A stretch of 39,278 bases of DNA, from NCBI GenBank assembly GCA_037445775.1, contig JBBIJX010000012.1, positions 1 through 39,278 on the forward strand, given 5' to 3'. Of this stretch, positions 1 to 7,367 are shown in pieces. Within the stretch, counting starts at the first letter, position 1. Every line of letters starts with the position of its first letter. The notes beneath the pieces were generated by a model that saw only the letters and a program-made list of their open reading frames with translations, was not told the origin of the DNA and ran no database searches. Origin of the DNA: JBBUX01 sp037445775 (GTDB lineage: Bacteria > Actinomycetota > Coriobacteriia > Anaerosomatales > PHET01). A program made the translations under genes and the position numbers.

Positions 1-130
<130 letters not shown>

Positions 131-393
131 AACTGTCACACGCTCGGTGAGCGTGTGGTTCACGAAAGTGATCCGGTTCTATCCGGAGTGGTCCACCTTT
201 CACCGCCAAGGAAAGCGGTGTGGTTTGGACCAGGAAGTCAGTTCGGTTTGGTCTGTTGATTGACCCTCTCGAAATGACGGGTTCATTTCTGGCTTGTCAC
301 AGTATCCGGTTTTCAAGGTTCACGCCGTGGCGAACACCTGCTGTATCCAGCGCTTTCGCCCGCCACCCGCCAGCCGCCCGCTTCGGACGGCGA
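131..393 (-). other. 16S rRNA leader with processing hairpins and boxA-like site
   Basis: This is the stretch between the rRNA promoter and the mature 16S end. It holds a perfect 9-bp hairpin with a 3-base loop at 137-157, a larger hairpin at 190-231 whose outer arms are GGTCC/GGACC and inner arms CACCGC/GCGGTG, and a boxA-like ACCTTGAAAACC (308-320, minus strand). Such elements are typical of rRNA leaders, where they serve antitermination and RNase III processing. No protein gene is supported here. Confidence 0.6.
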
Positions 394-399
394 GGGAGT

Positions 400-428
400 A
401 CTCTACGCACTCACGTCCCCGCTGTCAA
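400..428 (-). promoter_or_regulatory. rRNA operon promoter
   Basis: On the minus strand TTGACA (428-423) is followed after exactly 17 bases by TAGAGT (405-400). The -35 is perfect and the spacing ideal. Transcription would start near 393 and run about 260 bases into 16S. It lies just downstream of the terminator at 491-521, so the rRNA operon is insulated from tyrS transcription. Confidence 0.85.
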
Positions 429-490
429 CACGTACTTCGGAGAAATCTCGGAGTGCATGGAAGTCTTCTCCGATACCCCGCCTGAGATGC

Positions 491-521
491 AAAAACGCCC
501 CCCGGTCGAGGCGGGAGGCGT
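491..521 (-). terminator. Rho-independent terminator
   Basis: On the minus strand the arms ACGCCTCCCG and CGGGGGGCGT form a 10-bp GC-rich stem (one G-U pair) around a 7-base loop, followed directly by a T run (495-491). It ends either the tyrS transcript, whose stop codon is about 270 bases upstream, or a separate small RNA starting near 687. Confidence 0.85.
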
Positions 522-687
522 CGAACAGAATCCGAGACCGTGCAGTCATTCTCCCGACGGCACTCCCCGACTATTGACCGCCTCCTGGCGTGGTGTGGTT
601 TTCAACACGCGTCCCGGTCTCCTTGGCAGCTCCGACCGTACGGCCACACAGGCTACACGCTACCGGCACTGCACGCAACAAGCCGGG
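491..687 (-). ncRNA. candidate small RNA between tyrS and the rRNA operon
   Basis: The 270 bases between the tyrS stop and the terminator hold no convincing reading frame. They do hold a TATATT -10-like element (698-693, minus strand), though its -35 region is poor. A long-range 7-bp pair GTGCAGT (674-668) with ACTGCAC (546-540) encloses about 120 bases. That region contains further hairpins, such as CGGTC/GACCG and GCGTG/CACGC. With the strong terminator at 491 this would make an RNA of about 195 nt, a size typical of 6S-like or other structured RNAs. I could not match it to a named family. A tyrS 3' untranslated region is the alternative. Confidence 0.35.
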
Positions 688-791
688 CGATGAATATACC
701 CACCCCGTAGAGCCTCAAACCGTCTCGGGAGGCGCAAGTTGCCAAGTTGCCCGGCGAGTTGCCCGCAGCGCGGCATCGCTGCCGCTCGGGC

Positions 792-2000
792 TCAGTTCGC
801 GGCGCGAACGCGGGCGAAGCGCCGCTTGCCCACCTGCAGCACCGAGCCGTCCACCTGCACGCGTGCGACCGTGTAGACGCCTGAAGCGATCGGATTTCCA
901 TCAAGCCTTACGCCGCCTCCGTCGATGAGCCGGCGTCCCTCACCTGCCGATGACGCGAGCCCCGCGTCAACCATCAGCCCCGGCAGGTACACCTCGTCGC
1001 AGAGTGCGGCGAGGTGCTCGGGTACATCCTCCGGAATCTCGTGCTTGACGAAGACCGCATCGAACGACGACTCGGCAGCGCCTGCGGCCGTTCCGTCGTG
1101 ATAGAGCGAAACGATGCGTTTCGCAAGCCGGCGCTTCGCCGTGTTCGGATGGAGGGTGCCCGCCGCGAGCTCCGCCTCGATGGCATCCGCCTCCCCCGCG
1201 CTCGCGTCCGTGCACAGGCGGAAGTACTTGACCATCAGTTCGTCCGGAATCGACATGACCTTGCCGAACATCTCGGCTGGAGGGTCGGTGAGGCCCACGT
1301 AGTTGCCGTAGCTCTTCGACATCTTCTGGGCTCCGTCAGTGCCCTCGAGCAGCGGCAGCGTGAGCACGACTTGGGGGTCCATGCCACTCTTCTCCATGAG
1401 CTCCCGGCCCGCCAGCAGGTTGAACAACTGGTCCGTGCCACCGAGTTCGAGGTCGGCTTCGATCGCGACAGAGTCGTAGGCCTGCGCCATCGGGTAGAGG
1501 AACTCGTGGAGCGAGATGCCCAGTCCGTCCCGGTAGCGCTTCTGGAAGTCGTCGCGCTCGAGGATGCGCGCCACCGTGAACCGGCTCGTGAGTCTCAGGA
1601 TGTCGGCGAACCCGAGCCCCGCGAGCCAGTGCGAGTTACGCCTCAGCTCCGTGAGGTCAGGGTCGAGTATGCGGAACGCCTGCTCCACGTAGGTAGTCGC
1701 GTTCTCGTCGATCTCGGACTCGGTGAGGGCCGGACGCGTCGAGTTGCGGCCTGAAGGGTCGCCGATGAGCGCGGTGAAGTCGCCGATGATCAGCACCACG
1801 GTGTGGCCGAGGTCCTGGAACTGCCGCAGCTTGCGCAGAGGAACGGCGTGCCCGAGGTGCAGGTCTGGCGCGGTGGGGTCGACGCCGAGCTTTATGCGTA
1901 GCGGACGTCCGCTCTCCAGCTTGCGAACGAGGTCGGCCTCGGGCACCAGGTCCGCTATGCCGCTGCTGATGACGCTCATCTGCTCCGAAACTGAGAGCAC
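792..2000 (-). CDS. tyrS: tyrosyl-tRNA synthetase
   Basis: Class I aminoacyl-tRNA synthetase that charges tRNA-Tyr in the cytoplasm. The 402-residue protein has the HIGH-type motif HLGH at residues 48-51, the KMSKS motif at 226-230 followed by YGNYVGL, and a C-terminal S4-type RNA-binding domain from about 335 to the end. This KMSKS form and overall length fit the TyrZ-type branch of bacterial TyrRS. The GTG at 2000 is chosen because a GGAGG lies four bases upstream; an ATG at codon 8 is the alternative. The gene stands alone, divergent from the PBP gene at 2191. I found no T-box upstream. Its transcript probably ends at the terminator at 491-521. Confidence 0.96.
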   Translation of the reverse strand: MLSVSEQMSVISSGIADLVPEADLVRKLESGRPLRIKLGVDPTAPDLHLGHAVPLRKLRQFQDLGHTVVLIIGDFTALIGDPSGRNSTRPALTESEIDENATTYVEQAFRILDPDLTELRRNSHWLAGLGFADILRLTSRFTVARILERDDFQKRYRDGLGISLHEFLYPMAQAYDSVAIEADLELGGTDQLFNLLAGRELMEKSGMDPQVVLTLPLLEGTDGAQKMSKSYGNYVGLTDPPAEMFGKVMSIPDELMVKYFRLCTDASAGEADAIEAELAAGTLHPNTAKRRLAKRIVSLYHDGTAAGAAESSFDAVFVKHEIPEDVPEHLAALCDEVYLPGLMVDAGLASSAGEGRRLIDGGGVRLDGNPIASGVYTVARVQVDGSVLQVGKRRFARVRAAN

Positions 2001-2029
2001 GTATCCTCCCCGGCTACTCTCACGGCAAC

Positions 2030-2090
2030 GAGCCGTTCACGTGTGGTTCACGGCTCGCCGGTGGCGCGCGTTTTGCGTGCCATACTAGCA
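2030..2090 (-). promoter_or_regulatory. probable tyrS promoter and leader hairpin
   Basis: The minus strand has an extended -10 TGCTAGTAT at 2090-2082 with no good -35, which would start RNA near 2075. The short leader then folds into a hairpin with arms GAGCCGT and ACGGCTC (2056-2030) around a 13-base loop. The hairpin could be a small regulatory leader. No clear plus-strand promoter for the PBP gene was found in 2001-2190. Confidence 0.4.
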
Positions 2091-2190
2091 GAGCGAGGCG
2101 TTCCCGCCGCTCGCGCCCGATGGGTCTGACAAGTGACGCGGGACCACTGAACGAACACCGATGTGACCGTCCCTTCGTCGAGGTCATGCC

Positions 2191-4770
2191 ATGCCACCGA
2201 GCACTCCAGGACAGCAGGGTCGAGGCCGCGCGCCGAAGCGGCGTCCCCGCTCCACCACCCCGCGGTCCTCCCGCGGCGCCGGGACGACGGCTCGTCCCTC
2301 CGCGCGCGGCGCACAGCGGCGGAAGACGCCCTCTCGCGAGGCGGCAGACCGCTCGCGTTGGGCGTACATCGCCAGGGCGCTCGTGGTGTCGTTGCTGCTC
2401 GTGCTCCTCGCACTCACGGTGACAGGCTGTGCGGTCTATGCGGCCATCTCCCGCAACCTGCCCGATCCAGACCTCGAAAAGGCGCGCGGCCGCGACCAGT
2501 CCACGGTGATTCTCGACCGGAGCGGCAAGCAGGTGGCCAAGTTGTTCGCCGAGGAGGACCGCAAGGACGTGGCGCTGGGTGACATGCCGACGCACCTGCG
2601 CCAGGCGGTCATCGCGACTGAGGACAAGCGCTTCTATGAACACGAGGGCGTCGACCCCCTGGGCATCGCCCGTGCACTCGTCGTCGATATCCGCAGCGGC
2701 AGCGCGAAACAGGGTGGCTCTACCATCACGCAGCAGTACGTCAAGCAAGCCTTCTTCACGAGCGACAAGACACTCAAGCGAAAAGTGCAGGAGGCGATCC
2801 TCGCTCAGCGCATCGACAGTCGTCATTCGAAGGACGAGATACTCGAGCGCTACCTCAACACCATCTACTTCGGGCACGGCGCCTACGGCGTCGAGGCCGC
2901 GTCGCGCGTCTATTTCAACAAGAGCGTGAAGAAGCTCGCCCTGCCGCAGTCCGCCCTGCTCGCCGGTGTGATCAAGTCGCCCGGACGCTACTCGCCCTAC
3001 CTCGAGCCAGAGGCGGCGAAGAACCGGCGTGACACGGTGCTTGCGCAGATGCGCGATCAGGGGCTCATCGATTCTGCGGAGTACACCGAGGCCGTCGACG
3101 CCCCGGTCAAGGTCGCGGGCCTGAAACCGCGCGCGAACGCGGCGCCATACTTCGTGGAATGGATCAAGGAGCAGCTCGTCACCGAGTTCGGAGAGCGTGC
3201 CGTCTACCGTGGAGGGCTCACGGTGGAGACGACGCTTGACCTCAAGATGCAGCGCGCCGCACAGGCAGCCGTGAAGGGCGCCCTCGACAAGAAGGGCGAT
3301 CCATCGGCCGCCATCGTCGCCGTCAAGCCGGGCACGGGTGAGGTGCTCGCGATGGTGGGCGGACGCGACTTCGCGACCCAGCAGTTCAACGTCGCCGTTC
3401 AAGGGCGCCGACAGCCAGGGTCCGCGTTCAAACCCTTCGTGCTTGCCACGGCTCTTGAGCAGGGCGTGAGCCCGGAGGCGACCTACGAGTCGGGGCCGAC
3501 GGAGCTTACCGTCCCTGGTGGCACCTGGAAGGTGACCGGCGCGTCGGGCTCGCGCACAGGCCCGATGCGCCTGCGTCCCGCGACCGAGAAGTCCGTGAAC
3601 TCCGTCTTCGCTCAGCTCATCCTCGACGTCGGCCCTGACAAGGTCGTGGAGGCCGCCGAGAAGCTGGGCATCGATCGTGGCATAGAGGCCGTCCCGGCGA
3701 TCGCGCTTGGCGGCCTGAAGCATGGTGTCTCACCGCTTCGCATGGCCGAGGCGTACGCGACGCTCGCCGCCGGCGGCATGCACGCCGAGTCGTTCGGCAT
3801 CACTTTGGTGAAGGCCCCCGACGGCAAGGTGCTCAAGGAGTACCAGCCGAGGCGTGAGCGGGCGCTCGACGCCGCCGTAGCGTACCTGACTACCGACATC
3901 CTCAAGGGTGTGATGACACGCGGGACAGGGACGGCTGCGCGCATCGGCAGGCCAGCCGCAGGCAAGACCGGGACCACCCAGCGCTACAGGGACGCCTGGT
4001 TCGTTGGGTACACCCCTGACGTCGCGGCCGCAGTGTGGGTAGGGCACCCTGACGCACAGCGCGAGATGACCTCGGTGCACGGCCGGCGCGTCACGGGCGG
4101 ATCGTTCCCTGCGGAGATCTGGCGCGCCTTCATGGCGAAAGCACTCGAGGGTACGAAAGCCACGGAGTTCTCGCGCCCGAAAGGGCTCACACGTCTGAGG
4201 GTGTGCTCAGAGACGGGCCTCGCCGTCACCCCATACTGCCCCGACCCTGTCACCGCGCTGATGCTCTCGGCCAGCACTGTCGAGTCGTGCGCGGTGCACG
4301 CGACCCCCACCGAGATCGAGGTCCCTGACGTCGCGGGCCTGTCCAAGGCCGACGCGCTCGCCGCACTCCAGGCCGTAGGGCTTCGTGCACGCGTGATCGA
4401 AGAGCCGACGGCCGACGTCGCCGCAGGCGTGGTCGCAGATCAGTCACCGTCGGCGGGTTCTCTCGTCAAGCCCGAGCGCGTGATAAGGCTCGTCGTCAGC
4501 TCAGGCACTGGCAGCAATACGCCGCCTGTCGCGGCGTTCTTCCCTCCGGCATCGGTCAAGGCGGGACGTGCCGTCGAACTGGACGGATCCTCGTCTACCG
4601 ACGACGGTGCGATCACCACCTACTACTGGGAGTTCGGCGACGGTTCGACCCAGACAGGCATGAAGGCGCAGCACGCATGGGCAACGCCGGGCACTTACGA
4701 CGTGATCCTGTGGGTCACAGACGACCGCGGCGGACAGGGATCGGTCACGCATCGTGTCGTTGTCCGCTGA
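2191..4770 (+). CDS. class A penicillin-binding protein with PASTA and PKD domains
   Basis: Bifunctional peptidoglycan glycosyltransferase/transpeptidase, 859 aa. A basic, Arg/Ser/Pro-rich cytoplasmic tail (1-56) precedes one membrane helix (about 58-85). The GT51 domain carries its catalytic Glu144 in TEDKRF and the STITQQ motif at 177-182. The transpeptidase has SAFK (Ser411, Lys414), SVN (468-470) and KTGT (592-595). A PASTA domain (about 709-770) follows, then a PKD-type beta domain (about 775-859) with the typical WEFGDGS motif. PASTA tails are common in Gram-positive PBPs; a terminal PKD domain is unusual and suggests binding of wall glycan or protein outside the cell. The gene is monocistronic and divergent from tyrS. 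The start is the first in-frame ATG, with only a weak GAGG close upstream. Confidence 0.95.
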   Translation: MPPSTPGQQGRGRAPKRRPRSTTPRSSRGAGTTARPSARGAQRRKTPSREAADRSRWAYIARALVVSLLLVLLALTVTGCAVYAAISRNLPDPDLEKARGRDQSTVILDRSGKQVAKLFAEEDRKDVALGDMPTHLRQAVIATEDKRFYEHEGVDPLGIARALVVDIRSGSAKQGGSTITQQYVKQAFFTSDKTLKRKVQEAILAQRIDSRHSKDEILERYLNTIYFGHGAYGVEAASRVYFNKSVKKLALPQSALLAGVIKSPGRYSPYLEPEAAKNRRDTVLAQMRDQGLIDSAEYTEAVDAPVKVAGLKPRANAAPYFVEWIKEQLVTEFGERAVYRGGLTVETTLDLKMQRAAQAAVKGALDKKGDPSAAIVAVKPGTGEVLAMVGGRDFATQQFNVAVQGRRQPGSAFKPFVLATALEQGVSPEATYESGPTELTVPGGTWKVTGASGSRTGPMRLRPATEKSVNSVFAQLILDVGPDKVVEAAEKLGIDRGIEAVPAIALGGLKHGVSPLRMAEAYATLAAGGMHAESFGITLVKAPDGKVLKEYQPRRERALDAAVAYLTTDILKGVMTRGTGTAARIGRPAAGKTGTTQRYRDAWFVGYTPDVAAAVWVGHPDAQREMTSVHGRRVTGGSFPAEIWRAFMAKALEGTKATEFSRPKGLTRLRVCSETGLAVTPYCPDPVTALMLSASTVESCAVHATPTEIEVPDVAGLSKADALAALQAVGLRARVIEEPTADVAAGVVADQSPSAGSLVKPERVIRLVVSSGTGSNTPPVAAFFPPASVKAGRAVELDGSSSTDDGAITTYYWEFGDGSTQTGMKAQHAWATPGTYDVILWVTDDRGGQGSVTHRVVVR

Positions 4771-4839
4771 TGCAGCGTCCGAGGAGCGCTGTCTCGACGT
4801 GCGTCGCGTCGCCGTGCGATCTTCGTGGAAGCGACGTCC

Positions 4840-7254
4840 TCAGCTGACGCCCCGGTAGAAGTGCCCTGTAGTCGTGGTGGCGCGGTTCCGCGGCGGTATC
4901 GGTGCGCCCCGGACCCCTCGCTCGAGCGCCGCACGAACCCTGCGGACTTCGGCGGCAGCCCTCGGCGCACGTTCGGTCTCAAGGTCGAGACGCAGCCAGC
5001 TCACTCCCGACGCGACGATGTCGGGCGACGCTTCGGTAAGGTCGAGCGGCACCGCGTTGTAGACATGCGTCCTCCCCTGCTCGTCCACTACGACGGGAAA
5101 GCGGTACCCCTTCCTGTCCTTCAGCACATGCCGCCCCTGCCTTCGCGCGCATCTGCGGCAGTCTGCCTTGCAGGGTCCTGTTGTCGACAGCACGCAGTGC
5201 TCCAGCACCATGAGCTCCTGGCGCCCCGCGACCGCGATACCCACGGGCACCGGCGAACTCGCCGCGATCGCCGCGAGTTGGTCGGCTGAGAGCTCGGGGG
5301 AGAGCCACACGAGTGACGCCCCAAGATCTGCGAGCGCGGCCACAGTGTGCGCGTTCGTCGCGTTGAGCGACCAGTGCGCCTGAACGTCGACCCCCGCCTC
5401 GACAGCGCGCGCGAGCAGTCCGAGCGTACCCGCGACCGCGCCACGGCCGAGGGGCGCCGCGTCGAGCACCTCTGTTTCCTCGTCGTCGTGGCAGATCCGA
5501 GGGAGGATCACGACTGCATCCGTGACCTCGGAAGCACCCGGCATGGACCATGCGACCTGCGCCTCACGCGCTCCTGTGTCCACGCACGCGCGCGCCGCGC
5601 CAACACTCCCCACCACGGCAACAAGCCGTGCGTCCCCTGACGCATGGCGCGCTGCGCGCCGCTGCAGGCCGGGCTCGGCAGGATGGAAGCGGCGGCGGTC
5701 CGCCCACGCGGCCAGCATCCGCTGCCGCAGGGCGGCAAGCGCTTCACGGCGAACAGCGTGGAGCGCCGAGAAGCCGATTCCGGCGCCCGGCGACAGCGAG
5801 ATGTCCCACTCCCTGGGAGAGAAGCCGCTGCCGCCGAAGCGTCCCACGTGTTCGGCGACGTCCTCTGCCGTGACGGCACGGGTGCGCGCCGTTTCGACAA
5901 CCGGACCGCTCGCCTGACCGGACACCCCGCTCGCGCTCGTCACGGTCACGCTCAGCGGCTCGCCGACGACCACGCGAACCGTCACGTCGACTGGGACGGG
6001 AGCCGATTCTGGTTCCGAGAACGTCCGCGCCGCGGCTTCTAGCAACGCCGCGTTGCGCACACGAAAGACCCGGTCGCCGGCGGACGCCGGTTGGGAGAGG
6101 GTGATGCGAACAGGTTCACCGGCGGGAGCGATCGCGACTCTTCTGCCGCGCGATTCGATCGGGCCCACGGGCTGGGCGAATCGTCCTCGGCGCGTCCAGA
6201 CCTCGATGACGTCGTCGGAGCTGAGCGTGCGCTCGGGCGCGAGCGTCGCGGCACCGCCGTCGGCAGACGCCAACCGTCCAACGGACACGCCGCGGTTGTT
6301 CGGCCGCCGGTGGCTTATGAGCCCCGATCCGCGCTCGCCAGTCAGATACCCCGTAGTGAAGCCGCGGCTGAACGCGTCGGCAAGGACCTCCCATTCGCCG
6401 TCACGCACCGCATACGTCTCCGGAGAATCGACCGCCCGGGCCAACGCGTCGCGGTAGACACCGGTGACGACGGCCACGTACTCGGCGGATTTCATGCGCC
6501 CCTCGATCTTGAGCGACGCCACGCCGGCCGCGATGAGATCGGGCAAGAGCGCGATGCCCGCAAGATCCTTGGGCGATAGCAGGTAGGCGCCGTCGGCTTC
6601 GAGCGACGCGCCATTCGAGCCCTCAAGCGCATATGGCAGCCGGCACGGCTGCGCACATGTCCCGCGGTTCGCGGAGCGCCCTCCGATCATCGAAGACAGC
6701 AGGCACTGCCCGGAGTAGCACACACACAGCGCGCCGTGCACGAACGTCTCTACATCCACCCCGAGCTGCCGCCCCGCCGAAGCGAGCCGTGCGACCTCTT
6801 CTATCGACGTCTCACGCGCGAGCGTCACCCGGCGCACTCCCATCTGTGCGAGAACAGACAGTGTCGACGTCGCGTGGATGTTGACCTGCGTCGAGGCGTG
6901 GATGACCACGTCCGGCAGCGCGCGACGGAGGCACCGCATCAGCCCCAGGTCCTGGACGATCACGCCGTCGACCCCGCACGCCCACGCGGCGTCGATCAGC
7001 TCGAGCGCACCGGACATCTCTTCGGGCAGTACAAGCACGTTCGCCGTCAGGTAGACCCGTACCCCACGCACGTGCGCGAACTCGCACGCCGCCTCGAGCG
7101 TCTCAACGGTGAAGTTCTGCGCTCCCCGGCGTGCGTTCAGCGTATCAAGGCCCAGATAGACGGCATCAGCCCCGTTCGCGACCGCCGCTCGCAACGCATC
7201 GGGGCCGCCGGCGGGTGCGAGGAGTTCGGGACGCAGGCGGTCTGGTGTTTGCAT
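4840..7254 (-). CDS. U32 family protein (probable RNA C5-hydroxylase)
   Basis: An 804-residue protein of the peptidase U32 family. It begins with PELLAPAGGPDALRAAV and continues with the family core, including the CYSGQCLLSSMIGGRSANRG region, the CAQPCRLPY cysteines and LKIEGRMKSAEYVA. It is longer than the roughly 400-aa forms and carries the DUF3656-type middle and a second C-terminal segment with another cysteine cluster (GPCKADCRRCARR). Proteins once called collagenase-like proteases include RlhA and TrhP, which hydroxylate 23S rRNA or tRNA uridine using prephenate-dependent chemistry. An RNA-modifying role is therefore more likely than proteolysis, but the exact substrate is not shown. 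The ATG at 7254 is chosen for its GAGGA five bases upstream; a longer frame reaching 7386 lacks such a site. Confidence 0.88.
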   Translation of the reverse strand: MQTPDRLRPELLAPAGGPDALRAAVANGADAVYLGLDTLNARRGAQNFTVETLEAACEFAHVRGVRVYLTANVLVLPEEMSGALELIDAAWACGVDGVIVQDLGLMRCLRRALPDVVIHASTQVNIHATSTLSVLAQMGVRRVTLARETSIEEVARLASAGRQLGVDVETFVHGALCVCYSGQCLLSSMIGGRSANRGTCAQPCRLPYALEGSNGASLEADGAYLLSPKDLAGIALLPDLIAAGVASLKIEGRMKSAEYVAVVTGVYRDALARAVDSPETYAVRDGEWEVLADAFSRGFTTGYLTGERGSGLISHRRPNNRGVSVGRLASADGGAATLAPERTLSSDDVIEVWTRRGRFAQPVGPIESRGRRVAIAPAGEPVRITLSQPASAGDRVFRVRNAALLEAAARTFSEPESAPVPVDVTVRVVVGEPLSVTVTSASGVSGQASGPVVETARTRAVTAEDVAEHVGRFGGSGFSPREWDISLSPGAGIGFSALHAVRREALAALRQRMLAAWADRRRFHPAEPGLQRRAARHASGDARLVAVVGSVGAARACVDTGAREAQVAWSMPGASEVTDAVVILPRICHDDEETEVLDAAPLGRGAVAGTLGLLARAVEAGVDVQAHWSLNATNAHTVAALADLGASLVWLSPELSADQLAAIAASSPVPVGIAVAGRQELMVLEHCVLSTTGPCKADCRRCARRQGRHVLKDRKGYRFPVVVDEQGRTHVYNAVPLDLTEASPDIVASGVSWLRLDLETERAPRAAAEVRRVRAALERGVRGAPIPPRNRATTTTGHFYRGVS

Positions 7255-7367
7255 ACGATTCCTCATGCGGGAACGACTGGATGACAGATGACGCCCGGGC
7301 GGCACCGGACCGCCCGTCATAGGGCACAATGTATCACTCGCTGGGATCGACGACCCCCAGGAGAGAA

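Noticed and set aside
2001..2190. T-box leader for tyrS
   Set aside because: No GGTGGNACCGCG motif, Stem I or terminator is present; the leader appears to be only about 75 bases.
2020..3723. Long open frame of 567 codons on the minus strand opposite the PBP gene
   Set aside because: It is antisense to conserved PBP domains, matches no known family, and is explained by high GC content, which removes stop codons from other frames.
4771..4839. Terminator between the convergent PBP and U32 genes
   Set aside because: No stem with a T run was visible in these 69 bases.
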